Positions 6,978 through 15,751 of a stretch of DNA of 64,000 bases are shown here, piece after piece. The notes under the pieces were generated by a model. The model searched no databases and was not told where the DNA came from. It saw only the letters and a program-made list of their open reading frames with translations. Position numbers and translations under genes: made by a program. Each line of letters starts with the position of its first letter. Within the stretch, counting starts at the first letter, position 1. The DNA comes from Candidatus Avoscillospira avistercoris (GTDB lineage: Bacteria; Bacillota; Clostridia; Oscillospirales; Oscillospiraceae), in NCBI GenBank assembly GCA_018716875.1, contig DVJJ01000143.1, positions 1 to 64,000 on the forward strand, written 5' to 3'.

Positions 6978-8504
6978 ATGCAACACCCTTGGATACAGAA
7001 ACGATGCCTGCACATGACGGACCTGGACACAGACCGCACCGACGACGTCCAGCGCTGTCTCGATGCCCTTTCCGCCCTGGGCCTGGATGCCCGTCTGCCG
7101 TTGGAGCTGGTGCAGTCGTCCTACGAGACGCTGCGCCTGGAGCGATTCACCGTGACGCTGGTTCACAATGGCCGCCACTGGGACGTGACCCGTGTGGAAC
7201 CCGGTGATACCACCCTCTGTGCCTACGGCGCCGCCGTGGATTTGGGCAGTACCACCGTGGTTATGCGGTTGATGGATTTCACCTCCGGCAGCATTCTGGC
7301 CGAGGACACGGTCCGCAACGGCCAGCGGGCCTATGGTGACGAGATTCTCAGCCGGATTTTCTATACAAAGGACAATCCCGAACATCGAAAAGAATTGCAG
7401 GCCGTCACCGTGGACACCCTGAACACCCTGCTGGATAACGTCTGCGGTGAGGCAGGCGTGGACCCGGACCAGGTCTGTACCATGGTCATCGGCGGCAACA
7501 CCACCATGATTCACTTCCTACTGGGACTGGATACCTTCTGCATTTTCCACACGCCCTTCCGGCCCGTCATCACGTCGCCGGGTCTGGTGAGCGGTCCCGC
7601 CCTGGGTCTCCATGTCCGGGGGCCGGTCTACTGCTTCCCGGCTACAGCCAACTATCTGGGCGGCGATATCATCAGCGGCCTCCTGGCCACGGGTTTGACC
7701 CAGCGGGAAGAAACCGCCCTGTTCCTGGACATCGGCACCAACGGTGAAATGGTGGTGGGCAATAACACCTATCTTATCGGCGGCGCGGGCGCGGCAGGTC
7801 CGGCGCTGGAGGGCGGCATCAGCCGCAGCGGTATGCGGGCCAGAGCCGGAGCCGTGGACTCCATCACCATCCGGGACGGCGTTTTGACCTGCACCACCAT
7901 CGAAAACGAGAAGCCAAAGGGCATCTGCGGCTCCGGCATCGTGGATTTGCTGGCCCAAATGCTGCTGGCCGGATGGATGGACCGTCAGGGCACCTTGCAG
8001 CCGGAAAAGAGCAGCCGCATTCGCCGCTTTGAGGACCAATGGGCCATTGCCTACGCCGATGAAACGGAGAGCGCCACCGGCGAGGCGCTGCTGTTCACCC
8101 AGGAGGATATCCGCCAGTTTACGGAGACCAAGGCGGCAGCCCATACCATGGTGGCGGTGCTGCTGAACACCGCCGGTCTGACATTGGATGACATCGACCG
8201 GATTTATCTGGCTGGAGCCTTTGGCCGCCATTTGGATTTGGAATCGGCCATCACCATCGGCATTTACCCCGACGCCCCCCGGGAAAAATTCCGCAACGTG
8301 GGCAACAGCTCCCTGGACGGCGCCTGTGACCTGCTCTGCGGCCGGGTGACGCCGGAGGAAGCCGACCGGGTGGCAAAGGAAATTTACTATCTGGAATTTG
8401 CCATGCAGGAAACCTTTGTGGAAGAAATGCGGGCCGCCAGCTTCTACCCCCACACCAATCTGGAGCAGTATCCCACCGTTGCCGCCAAGATGCAGCAGCC
8501 GTAA
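6978..8504 (+). CDS. ASKHA-domain protein (DUF4445/RACo-like) without ferredoxin domain
   Basis: A 508-aa actin-like ATPase of the family that includes RACo, the reductive activator of corrinoid proteins. Two ASKHA halves are visible: the phosphate-1 loop VDLGSTTVV, then FLDIGTNGEM (phosphate-2) and YLAGAFGRH near the C-terminus. Typical RACo proteins carry an N-terminal 2Fe-2S domain; here the first 90 residues contain only a linker-like region and no CX5CX2C motif, so an external ferredoxin would have to supply electrons. The ATG at 6978 is chosen by GGGGA 7 nt upstream; the longer ORF includes the promoter. It is divergent from the hydrogenase operon and monocistronic. The activated substrate is unknown. 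Confidence 0.8.
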   Translation: MQHPWIQKRCLHMTDLDTDRTDDVQRCLDALSALGLDARLPLELVQSSYETLRLERFTVTLVHNGRHWDVTRVEPGDTTLCAYGAAVDLGSTTVVMRLMDFTSGSILAEDTVRNGQRAYGDEILSRIFYTKDNPEHRKELQAVTVDTLNTLLDNVCGEAGVDPDQVCTMVIGGNTTMIHFLLGLDTFCIFHTPFRPVITSPGLVSGPALGLHVRGPVYCFPATANYLGGDIISGLLATGLTQREETALFLDIGTNGEMVVGNNTYLIGGAGAAGPALEGGISRSGMRARAGAVDSITIRDGVLTCTTIENEKPKGICGSGIVDLLAQMLLAGWMDRQGTLQPEKSSRIRRFEDQWAIAYADETESATGEALLFTQEDIRQFTETKAAAHTMVAVLLNTAGLTLDDIDRIYLAGAFGRHLDLESAITIGIYPDAPREKFRNVGNSSLDGACDLLCGRVTPEEADRVAKEIYYLEFAMQETFVEEMRAASFYPHTNLEQYPTVAAKMQQP

Positions 8505-8512
8505 CCTACAGT

Positions 8513-8556
8513 AAAACCCCCGTTTGATGGACAAACCTGCCCATCAAACGGGGGTT
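8513..8556. terminator. Bidirectional terminator
   Basis: AACCCCCGTTTGATGG and its perfect complement separated by 10 nt, between the convergent ASKHA and GNAT genes. Confidence 0.8.
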
Positions 8557-8582
8557 ATATATTTTCTGCTAACGGAGCACCG

Positions 8583-9041
8583 TTACAGCGCCATGACATA
8601 AATCTGACAGGGGTTGCCCTCGTCCCACAGGGTGGGAAACACCTCAAACTCCCGAAATCCAACCGACTGATAAAACCGGTTGGTGCGGTCGTACACCTCA
8701 TATTTTCCCATTTGCACCGTTTTGACTTGCAGAAAAGAGCAGTTCTGTTCCCGTGCCATGGTTTTTGCCGCTTCCATCAGGGCCGCTCCAATCCCGGTGC
8801 GCTGCGCTTCTTTGCGTACTCCCATGGCGGCGATTTCCATGGTGTCCTTGCCGGTCTGCTTCAAATATAAAAATCCCACCGATTGATTGCTCTGCATGGC
8901 ACAAACATATGGCATTCCGGCGCTGTCCTGTATGTACGCCTCCCGCGCCTCGGGAATCCCGAACCACTCGGGCAGCGCCTCCAGAATTTCCCGTGTGATT
9001 CGCATTTGTTCTCGTCTGTCTGTGATCTTCCTGAGCTGCAT
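8583..9041 (-). CDS. GNAT-family N-acetyltransferase
   Basis: A 152-aa GCN5-type acyl-CoA transferase. The acetyl-CoA loop is visible as EAQRTGIGAALMEAA (Q/RxxGxG/A) after the beta4 strand AAMGV, and the C-terminal FYQSVGFREFE is the usual end of the fold. The start at 9041 (MQLRKI) has GGAGG 7 nt upstream; the track ORF begins 16 codons earlier without support. The substrate cannot be predicted. It ends a short minus-strand run with a second GNAT gene and is followed by a strong terminator. Confidence 0.88.
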   Translation of the reverse strand: MQLRKITDRREQMRITREILEALPEWFGIPEAREAYIQDSAGMPYVCAMQSNQSVGFLYLKQTGKDTMEIAAMGVRKEAQRTGIGAALMEAAKTMAREQNCSFLQVKTVQMGKYEVYDRTNRFYQSVGFREFEVFPTLWDEGNPCQIYVMAL

Positions 9042-9085
9042 ATGTTTTCCTCCACAGAGTTCTCTAAAAACTGTACCAAACGGAA

Positions 9086-9532
9086 TCACCTTTGACAGAG
9101 CTGAAGTTCCAGCTCATATAAACCGCCGGTGTGCTGCACGGTGTTTCCCGTCGGCTGAAAGCCATGGCGCTCATAGAGCCGCTTTGCACCGGTATTGGTG
9201 CTGAGAATCCACAGGGTAGGACAGTCCGTACATTGCTGTATGGCAAACATCAGCAGCCGCGTCCCATACCCCTTGTTCTGCTCGCTGGGCAACACATAGA
9301 GGTTTTCAATCCGGCTGCCATGGACAGACACAATTCCCACAGGCTTCTCCTCTGTCAGCAGATAGAGCCGCGCCCCTTTGTCCATCTCAGATTCCAGATA
9401 CCGCGCCTGCCGTTCCGGCGTATGGAGTGCCAGAAACTCCGGGGTGCAGATTGCCCGGTGGGATGCCTGCCAGCTTTCCGCATGGATGGCGGCGGCCTGC
9501 ATCAGGTTGGACGGTGTAACCGGTTGAATCAT
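9086..9532 (-). CDS. GNAT-family N-acetyltransferase
   Basis: A 148-aa acetyltransferase with the ENLYVLPSEQNKGYGTRLL acetyl-CoA motif (N-K-G-Y-G) and the C-terminal RLYERHGFQPTGN segment typical of the superfamily. The ATG at 9532 is preceded by AGGAGGAG, so the track start at 9586 is discarded. It lies 45 bp upstream of the other GNAT gene and probably shares its transcript, although the two are not close copies. The acceptor (amino acid, peptide or antibiotic) is unknown. Confidence 0.88.
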   Translation of the reverse strand: MIQPVTPSNLMQAAAIHAESWQASHRAICTPEFLALHTPERQARYLESEMDKGARLYLLTEEKPVGIVSVHGSRIENLYVLPSEQNKGYGTRLLMFAIQQCTDCPTLWILSTNTGAKRLYERHGFQPTGNTVQHTGGLYELELQLCQR

Positions 9533-9566
9533 GGTGCTCCTCCTGAATCGTTCCAAAAAATCACAG

Positions 9567-9603
9567 ATGGGAAGGGCTTCTTCCAAGAAGACACCCTTCC
9601 CAT
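9567..9603 (-). terminator. Terminator of the first phosphofructokinase gene
   Basis: A nested hairpin (ATGGGAAGGG/CCCTTCCCAT outside, CTTCTT/AAGAAG inside) followed on the minus strand by a T-run. It separates the kinase from the GNAT genes. Confidence 0.75.
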
Positions 9604-9640
9604 TTTCATACCATTAAGAATGTTTTCCGGAAACTGCCAA

Positions 9641-10717
9641 TCAGCCCAGGCACAGGCCCATACGGCGGGCCACATGAATCATACCGTGGTCCTCGGGGAC
9701 CAGGCGGCTCTTGCCCGCAATATCCTCCAGCCGGTTGGCCACCACCTGGTTGTTGTTCATGGCCACGGTGACGCCATAAATCTCTTCTTCCACCAGCTTG
9801 GCAGCATAGGTACCAAACTGGGTAGCCAGCACCCGGTCATAGGGCGACGGGCTGCCGCCGCGCTGCATGTGGCCGGGAACACAGAACCGGGTCTCAAAGC
9901 CTGTCATTTCCTCAATCTGATGGGCAATGCGATGGGTGGCCGTGGTGATGCCTTGTTCGGCCCGCTTGGCGGCCCGCTCCTTCTTCTTCATCTTGGCTTC
10001 TTCCACGTCGTAGACGCCCTCGGCCACAGCCAGAATGGAGAAATTTTTGCCCTGCTCGGCCCGCTTGGTGATGGCGGCACAAACATTTTCAATGTTGTAG
10101 GGCAGTTCGGGAATCAAAATGATATCCGCGCCGCCGGCGATGCCTGCGTACAGCGTCAGCCAGCCGGCCTTGTTGCCCATAAGCTCCACCACCATGCAGC
10201 GGCTATGGCTGCCGGCGGTGGTGTGGACCCGGTCGATGGACTCGGTGGCAATATCCACAGCCGTATGGAAACCGAAGGTCACGTCGGTACCATAAATATC
10301 GTTGTCAATGGTCTTGGGCAGGCCGATGACGTGGAGCCCTTCCTCCGACAGGAGGTTGGCCGTCTTGTGGGTGCCGTTGCCGCCCAGGCACAGGAGACAA
10401 TCCAGCTTCATCTCTTTATAGTTTTTCTTCATGGCGCTGACCTTGTCCACCTCGTCGTCACCGATGACGCGCATCAGCTTAAAGGGGGTGCGCTTGGTGC
10501 CGAGGATGGTGCCGCCCACGGTCAGAATGCCGGAAAATTCGTAGGGCTGCATGACGCGGTAATCGCCGTTGATCAGGCCCGAATAGCCGTTGGCGATACC
10601 GATGATCTCCACATTATTGCCCATGCGCTGATACAGCGCCTTGGCCACGCCGCGGATGGTGGCGTTCAGGCCGGGGCAGTCGCCGCCGGAGGTGAGAATA
10701 CCAATGCGTTTTTTCAT
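9641..10717 (-). CDS. pfkA: 6-phosphofructokinase (group with Gly104/Lys124)
   Basis: A 358-aa phosphofructokinase converting fructose-6-phosphate to fructose-1,6-bisphosphate. Visible are the N-terminal nucleotide loop TSGGDCPGLN, LGGNGTHKTA, the PKTIDND catalytic motif, and PGHMQRGGSPSPYDR binding the substrate phosphate. The Gly in GGNG with Lys in PKTIDND marks the mixed 'X' group of PFKs, distinct from E. coli PfkA (PGTIDND); cosubstrate prediction from sequence is unsafe here. The start at 10717 has a GGGGGT site; the 78-codon upstream extension in the track runs through the promoter. It is monocistronic. A second, different PFK lies at 61.3 kb. Confidence 0.93.
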   Translation of the reverse strand: MKKRIGILTSGGDCPGLNATIRGVAKALYQRMGNNVEIIGIANGYSGLINGDYRVMQPYEFSGILTVGGTILGTKRTPFKLMRVIGDDEVDKVSAMKKNYKEMKLDCLLCLGGNGTHKTANLLSEEGLHVIGLPKTIDNDIYGTDVTFGFHTAVDIATESIDRVHTTAGSHSRCMVVELMGNKAGWLTLYAGIAGGADIILIPELPYNIENVCAAITKRAEQGKNFSILAVAEGVYDVEEAKMKKKERAAKRAEQGITTATHRIAHQIEEMTGFETRFCVPGHMQRGGSPSPYDRVLATQFGTYAAKLVEEEIYGVTVAMNNNQVVANRLEDIAGKSRLVPEDHGMIHVARRMGLCLG

Positions 10718-10747
10718 AATGAGTACCCCCTTGTATAGACTACCTTT

Positions 10748-10776
10748 AGAGTACCGATTTCCGGGGCCGTTGTCAA
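10748..10776 (-). promoter_or_regulatory. Promoter of the first phosphofructokinase gene
   Basis: Minus-strand TTGACA, 17-nt spacer, TACTCT, 31 bp upstream of the start codon. Confidence 0.7.
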
Positions 10777-10808
10777 GACAGCAGACCAGTTTGTGGAAAA
10801 ACTTTCCC

Positions 10809-11552
10809 TTAAAACGACGCCTCCACCAGCCCTTGGGTATAGGGGGACCGGGGTTGGAGCAATACCTGGTCGGTATCGCCCAATTCCTCCACCACGCCGC
10901 CCCGCAGCACCAGAACGCGGTTACAAAACTGCTGCACCAATGACAGGTCATGGCTCACAAAGACAAAGGCCATGCCCTGCTGCCGCAGTTCGTTCAGCAG
11001 CTCCATAATCTGGGCCTGTACCGTCACATCCAGGGACGCTGTGGCCTCGTCGCACAGCAGCAGCCGGGGCTGTGGGGCCAGCGCCCGGGCAATGGCAGCC
11101 CGCTGGCACTGGCCGCCGCTGACCTCATGGGGATAACGGCTCGCCAGCTCCGGCGGCAAGCCGCAGCGCTCCAACAGAGATGCCGTCTCCTCTGCTGCCC
11201 GGTTCCGGGGGACGCCGTAGTTGACCAAAGCCTCCCCGATGGCCCCGCCCAATGTCTGGCGGGGGTCGAAAGAATCCTGGGGCATCTGAAAGACCATCTG
11301 CATGCTCTGCCAGACGGCACGGCGGGGCATGGTCTCCAAGGGCTTGCCCTCCAATAACACCTGTCCCGACGAAACGGGCAGCAGTCCGGCCAATGCACGC
11401 AGCAGCGTCGTTTTGCCGCTGCCCGACTGACCCACCACCCCCAGCGCTTCGCCGGGGGACAACGTCAGGGACACATGATCCAGGGCTGTCACCGTCTGCC
11501 GTCCCCGGCGAAAGGTTCGGCATACGTCTCGGGCTTCCAGCAGCGGCGTCAT
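10809..11552 (-). CDS. Nickel/peptide-type ABC transporter ATPase (NikE/OppF-like)
   Basis: A 247-aa ATP-binding subunit of a Nik/Dpp/Opp-family importer. Walker A GQSGSGKTT, Q-loop MVFQMPQDSFDP, signature VSGGQCQR, Walker B LLLCDEATASLD and the H-loop FVSHDL are complete. The C-terminus has the short LQPRSPYTQGLV segment typical of this family rather than the Cys-rich tail of OppD/F proteins. It is the last gene of the operon and overlaps the upstream ATPase gene by 4 bp. Confidence 0.92.
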   Translation of the reverse strand: MTPLLEARDVCRTFRRGRQTVTALDHVSLTLSPGEALGVVGQSGSGKTTLLRALAGLLPVSSGQVLLEGKPLETMPRRAVWQSMQMVFQMPQDSFDPRQTLGGAIGEALVNYGVPRNRAAEETASLLERCGLPPELASRYPHEVSGGQCQRAAIARALAPQPRLLLCDEATASLDVTVQAQIMELLNELRQQGMAFVFVSHDLSLVQQFCNRVLVLRGGVVEELGDTDQVLLQPRSPYTQGLVEASF

Positions 11553-12319
11553 AAGCTCCTCCTCAGTCGCGGCACGGCGGCCAGCAGCCGCCGGGTGTAC
11601 TCGGTTTGGGGTGTGGTGAGCACCTGGGCGGCGCTCCCCTGCTCCACGGTCCGGCCATGCTTCAAAATCAATACCCGGTCGGCCACCGATTCCAGCAGGG
11701 CCAGATTATGGGTCACCAGAACCATGGCCGTGCCCCGGTCCCGGCGCAGACGCCCCAGGGTCTCCATGACCTCCCGCTGGACCAGCACATCCAATGCCGA
11801 GGTAGGCTCATCGCACAGAAGCAGCTCCGGCTCCAGCAGCATGGCCAGCAGCAGGCCCACCCGCTGGCACATACCGCCTGACAGCTCCATGGGGTAGCTC
11901 CGCAGAACGCGGACACCCTCCGGCAGGCCCAGCTGTTCCATCAGGGGCAGGGCCAGCCGTTCCGCCTCCCGGCGGGAGACGCCCCGGCCCAAGACCTGCC
12001 GGACCTGGGCCTCCACGGTGCGGACCGGACAGAGAGAGGCCCCGCTGTTCTGGAAGACCATTCCCATACGGCGGCCCCGCAGGGCCCGCCACTGGCGTTC
12101 GGTGGTCAGCGCCGTACCATCAAAGGCCATGGTTCCCCCGATAACAGCCCCGCCGGGGGGCAGCAGCCCCAGCACCGCCCGCAAAATGGTGCTTTTGCCG
12201 CTGCCGGACTCTCCGGCCACTCCCAGAATTTCCCCCGGCTCCACGGTAAAGGACACGTCTTCCACCACCGGGCGGCGGTCATAGGCGATATGGAGTTGTC
12301 GGACCTCCAGCAGGGCCAT
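11549..12319 (-). CDS. Nickel/peptide-type ABC transporter ATPase (NikD/OppD-like)
   Basis: A 256-aa partner ATPase of the same importer, with Walker A GESGSGKST, signature LSGGMCQR, Walker B LLLCDEPTSALD and H-loop LVTHNL. The two ATPases should form the heterodimeric motor. The ATG is preceded by AGGAGGGGG. It follows the substrate-binding protein gene by 11 bp and overlaps the next ATPase by 4 bp, showing tight translational coupling. Confidence 0.92.
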   Translation of the reverse strand: MALLEVRQLHIAYDRRPVVEDVSFTVEPGEILGVAGESGSGKSTILRAVLGLLPPGGAVIGGTMAFDGTALTTERQWRALRGRRMGMVFQNSGASLCPVRTVEAQVRQVLGRGVSRREAERLALPLMEQLGLPEGVRVLRSYPMELSGGMCQRVGLLLAMLLEPELLLCDEPTSALDVLVQREVMETLGRLRRDRGTAMVLVTHNLALLESVADRVLILKHGRTVEQGSAAQVLTTPQTEYTRRLLAAVPRLRRSL

Positions 12320-12330
12320 GGAACCCCCTC

Positions 12331-13878
12331 CTATTCGCCCACGCTCAGCTGGGCTGTGATCTCATAGTAATCCGAGGGATGGGCCGTAAAGCCCGTCACC
12401 CGGTTGTTCATCACAAAGTTCATCCGCAGATAGGACGCGAAAAAGTAGCCGCAGTCGTCCAAAATGGTCTGGCTCATTGCCGTACCCAGAGCTGCCCGCT
12501 CCGCCGGGTCAAAGGTCCCGGCCAACTGTGCCGCCTGGGCTTCCAGTTCATCACTGTGGTACCCGCCCCGGTTCTTGGCGGAGCTGTCGAGACAGTGGGT
12601 GGTGAAAAAGTAGGCCGGGTCGCCGGTGGGAGCCGCCACAAAAGCACTGACATACACATCCCAATCGCCGGACTCCAGAACCCCCAGATGGTTGGCCGTG
12701 GAGTTGATCTCCACCTGAATGCCCACCTCCTGCAAGGTGGCCTGGGCCGCTTCGGCCAGCAGCGGCAATTCCTGCCGCCCCGGATACGTCAGCCAGCGGA
12801 TGGTCAACGTCTGGCCGTCCTTGTCCACATACCCGTCACCGTCGCTGTCGGTCCAACCGGCTTCTGCCAGCAGAGACCGGGCAGCATCCGGGTCGTAGGC
12901 CGACGCAGTTACACCGTCGGTGTCAAAGGAGAAGGGACCCACGGCGGGGGTGCCGTTGCCGTGGAGCAGTACCTCTGTAAAGCTGTCCTTGTCAATGGCC
13001 ATGGCAATGGCCTGCCGCACCTGGATATCCTGCAAGGCAGGCGTATCATAGTTGAAAGCCCCGAAGAACACACGGGAGGTGTCGGCGGAGGAAATGGTAT
13101 ACTGGCTCTCGTCTGCAAAAAGTTCCAGACTGGCATAGGGCAAACCCTGGACCGCGTCCAGCTGCCCAGCCTGCAGCGCCATGGTCAGCGTGTCGCCGTC
13201 GGTGATGGAGCGGACCTCCACCCGGTCCACCTGGGGCACGCCGCCCCAGTACGTTTCGTTTTTGTTGAGATAGATGTGGTCATCAGCCACCTCATAGGCC
13301 ACAAAGGGGCCGGTACCAGCCACATTCCGGGTCTCGTCTACGCCATCGGTGCCGTAATCCATATCAATGATGGCCCCATAGGGGTCGCTGAGGTAGTTGG
13401 GCAGCGCCGGGTTGGGGGCGTTGCAAGTGATGGTCACCGTCTGGCCCTCGGCTTCGATGGCGGCAATGTTCAAATCGCCGGGGGCACGGTCATGGACCGC
13501 AATCAGATGGTCCAGACATTCCTTAACGGCCTGACCGTCCATATTCCGGCCACTGGAAAAGGTGACGCCGTCACGCAGGGTGATGGATAAGGTGGTGTCG
13601 TCCACCCATTCCCAGCGCTCCGCCAACCACGGCTCCAGCTCCATGGTCTCACTGAGACGGAACAGTGTCTCTCCGACGCCGTAGCGGACCGCCGACCAGC
13701 CGGAATAGGCTTCGTGGGGGTTCAATCCCGCGTTGGCCATTTCCGGGCCATAGGCCACGGTACCATAGCGGAAGACTGTCTCCCCCGCCGTCTGCTCTGT
13801 GGTTCCGGCGGTAGAGCCGCAGGCGGTAAGGGTCAGGGCCAGCAGCAGGGCCGCCGGAATCGCTTTAGAACGCTTCAT
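12331..13878 (-). CDS. ABC transporter substrate-binding lipoprotein (SBP family 5)
   Basis: A 515-aa extracellular solute-binding lipoprotein. The N-terminus MKRSKAIPAALLLALTLTAC has a lipobox LTAC with the lipidated Cys at residue 20. The SBP_bac_5 fold is recognised by EPWLAERWEW, VTFSSGRNMDGQAVKECLDHL and VRQAIAMAIDK. The start 13878 is fixed by AAAAGGAGC. Opening features (NPHEAYSGWSAVRYGVGETL) look more like the NikA/metallophore-binding branch than oligopeptide binders, but the cargo cannot be proven from sequence. Its position after the permeases (order B-C-A-D-E) is unusual; its start overlaps the permease stop. Confidence 0.9.
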   Translation of the reverse strand: MKRSKAIPAALLLALTLTACGSTAGTTEQTAGETVFRYGTVAYGPEMANAGLNPHEAYSGWSAVRYGVGETLFRLSETMELEPWLAERWEWVDDTTLSITLRDGVTFSSGRNMDGQAVKECLDHLIAVHDRAPGDLNIAAIEAEGQTVTITCNAPNPALPNYLSDPYGAIIDMDYGTDGVDETRNVAGTGPFVAYEVADDHIYLNKNETYWGGVPQVDRVEVRSITDGDTLTMALQAGQLDAVQGLPYASLELFADESQYTISSADTSRVFFGAFNYDTPALQDIQVRQAIAMAIDKDSFTEVLLHGNGTPAVGPFSFDTDGVTASAYDPDAARSLLAEAGWTDSDGDGYVDKDGQTLTIRWLTYPGRQELPLLAEAAQATLQEVGIQVEINSTANHLGVLESGDWDVYVSAFVAAPTGDPAYFFTTHCLDSSAKNRGGYHSDELEAQAAQLAGTFDPAERAALGTAMSQTILDDCGYFFASYLRMNFVMNNRVTGFTAHPSDYYEITAQLSVGE

Positions 13879-14705
13879 GTGGTTTGCTCCTTTTTCCGGG
13901 CTCTGCGGCGGGGGTCCAGATGGTCCCGCAGGCTGTCGCCCAGCAGATTGAAAATGAGTACCGTTAGGAAAATCGCCACGCCAGGGCCGAGAATGGTCCA
14001 GGGGGCCGTTTGAATCAGACTGCGGCCCTTGCTCATCATGGAGCCCCATTCCGCCGTGGGCGGCTGTGCCCCCAAGTTCAGAAAGGACAGGCCCGCCAGC
14101 TCCATCAGCATGGTGCCGATGTCCAGGGATGCCGTCACCAGCAAAGGGCCCGCAATATTGGGCAGGATGTGGCGGGCCATCAGCCGGACCGGACCGTTGC
14201 CCGCCATACGGGCGGCGGTCAGATAGGGCGCACCCCGGACCGTCAACGTCTGGCTGCGGGCCAGCCGGGCATATTTGGGCCAGGACACCAGGGCAATGGC
14301 AAGAATGGCGTTGCCCATGCCGCCACCCAGCAGTCCCGCCACAGCCAGGGCCAGCACCATGCCGGGGAAAGCCAGAAACAGGTCCCCCAGCCGCAGTAAC
14401 AGGGTGTCCAGCCAGCCACCGAACCAGCCGCAGGCAATACCGATGACGCTGCCGGACACGGCGGATACAGCCACCAGAATCAGTGCCGAAAAGACGCTGG
14501 TCCGCGCACCGGCAATCACACGGGACAAGACATCCCGGCCGTGGGAATCGGTGCCCAGCCAGTGGTCCGCCGACGGCGGCTGCAGCGCCGCCGCCATATC
14601 CTGGGCGTTGGGGTCATAGGGCGTCAGCCACGGCGACAGCAGCGCCAGCAGCACCACAACCAGGGCCAGGGCGGCACAGAGCCACACCCGCAGTTTGGTA
14701 CTCAT
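13875..14705 (-). CDS. Nickel/peptide-type ABC permease (NikC/OppC-like)
   Basis: A 276-aa inner-membrane permease with an N-terminal helix (CAALALVVVLLALLSPWL), the GTDSHGRDVLSR motif that is diagnostic of DppC/NikC proteins, and a BPD_transp_1 domain with five more helices. The EAA-type loop is YLTAARMAGNG. Start 14705 has GAGGAGGG upstream; the longer track ORF is unsupported. It overlaps the neighbouring genes by 4 bp at each end. Confidence 0.92.
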   Translation of the reverse strand: MSTKLRVWLCAALALVVVLLALLSPWLTPYDPNAQDMAAALQPPSADHWLGTDSHGRDVLSRVIAGARTSVFSALILVAVSAVSGSVIGIACGWFGGWLDTLLLRLGDLFLAFPGMVLALAVAGLLGGGMGNAILAIALVSWPKYARLARSQTLTVRGAPYLTAARMAGNGPVRLMARHILPNIAGPLLVTASLDIGTMLMELAGLSFLNLGAQPPTAEWGSMMSKGRSLIQTAPWTILGPGVAIFLTVLIFNLLGDSLRDHLDPRRRARKKEQTT

Positions 14706-15658
14706 GGCCGTCCCTCCTCTCCCAGCCGCACACGGGGGTCCAGGCGGCGGCACAGCAAATCTGCCGCCAAATTCAGTACTACATAAAGGATAGCTGTCCA
14801 CAGGACATAGGCCAGCACCACCGGCGCATCCCGCATGGCGATGGAGTCCACGGTCAGTTTCCCCACGCCATCCCATAAAAAGATGGATTCCACAATGGCG
14901 GTACCGCCCAGGAGACTGCCCGCCGACATGGCCAGCAGGGTGACAATGGTACCCATGGCCGCCCGCAGCACATTGGAAAGCAGCACGGTTTTCCGACCCA
15001 CACCCCGGGCCAAGGCACCGGTCACATAGTCCTGTTCCAGTTCTTCCAGTACGGCGGCCCGAATTTGCCGGGTGTACCGGGAGGACATGGCAAGGGCCAG
15101 CGTCACCGACGGCAGCACCAGACTGCCGCCGCCGCCCAAATCAATGACCGGCAGCCACCGGAGTTTGACGGCGAAAATCAACAGCAGCAGCAGCGCCGCG
15201 AAGAAGTTGGGCAGAGAATTGCCCACAAAGCTGACAGCCCGAATGAGGTAGTCAATCCACCGGCCATGAAACACCGCCGAAATGATGCCCAGGGGCACGG
15301 AAATGAGAATGGTCAGCCCCAGAGACGCCCCTGTCAGCAGCAAGGTGGCCGGAACCTTGGACAGCAGCGTGGGCAGCACCGGCACACCGGAGACGTAGGA
15401 GGTGCCCAAATCGCCGTGGAGCAGGTCCCACAGCCAGCGGCCATACTGAACGAAAAAGGGCTGGTCCAGCCCCAGCTCCGCCCGTTTGGCGTCCAGAACC
15501 GCCTGGGAAACGCTGGTGCCCAAATTCTCATAGAGCAGTTCCACGGCATCGCCGGCGGCAAACCGCAACATGGCGAAGGTCAGCAGCGTCACGCCCAGCA
15601 GCAGCGGAATCAGCTGCAACAGCCGCCGTACAATATAAGAACCGGCAGAGCGGTTCAT
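14702..15658 (-). CDS. Nickel/peptide-type ABC permease (NikB/OppB-like)
   Basis: A 318-aa permease, first gene of the transporter operon. The first helix (RRLLQLIPLLLGVTLLTFAM) and FAAGDAV are typical of DppB/NikB, followed by the LGLDQPFFVQYGRWL segment and the EAA loop YVTGALARGVG. It pairs with the NikC-like permease to form the channel. The minus-strand gap to the methyltransferase upstream contains a strong terminator, so the importer may be expressed by read-through or its own promoter. Confidence 0.92.
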   Translation of the reverse strand: MNRSAGSYIVRRLLQLIPLLLGVTLLTFAMLRFAAGDAVELLYENLGTSVSQAVLDAKRAELGLDQPFFVQYGRWLWDLLHGDLGTSYVSGVPVLPTLLSKVPATLLLTGASLGLTILISVPLGIISAVFHGRWIDYLIRAVSFVGNSLPNFFAALLLLLIFAVKLRWLPVIDLGGGGSLVLPSVTLALAMSSRYTRQIRAAVLEELEQDYVTGALARGVGRKTVLLSNVLRAAMGTIVTLLAMSAGSLLGGTAIVESIFLWDGVGKLTVDSIAMRDAPVVLAYVLWTAILYVVLNLAADLLCRRLDPRVRLGEEGRP

Positions 15659-15712
15659 GGGCGATTCCTCCTTTCTGCGGTTTCATCCCCCATGGGGGGA
15701 TGGTCAGAAAAA

Positions 15713-15741
15713 CGGCGGTGCTGTCCGGGACAGCACCGCCG
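15713..15741 (-). terminator. Terminator/attenuator between methyltransferase and importer genes
   Basis: A 13-bp perfect stem (CGGCGGTGCTGTC) with a 3-nt loop followed on the minus strand by TTTTT. Because genes on both sides have the same direction and related context, it may attenuate rather than fully stop transcription. Confidence 0.75.
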
Positions 15742-15751
15742 GGTCCATTCG

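Noticed and set aside
15659-15751. A NiCo or other metal riboswitch before the importer
   Set aside because: Only a simple palindrome and an intrinsic terminator are present; no conserved multi-stem junction.
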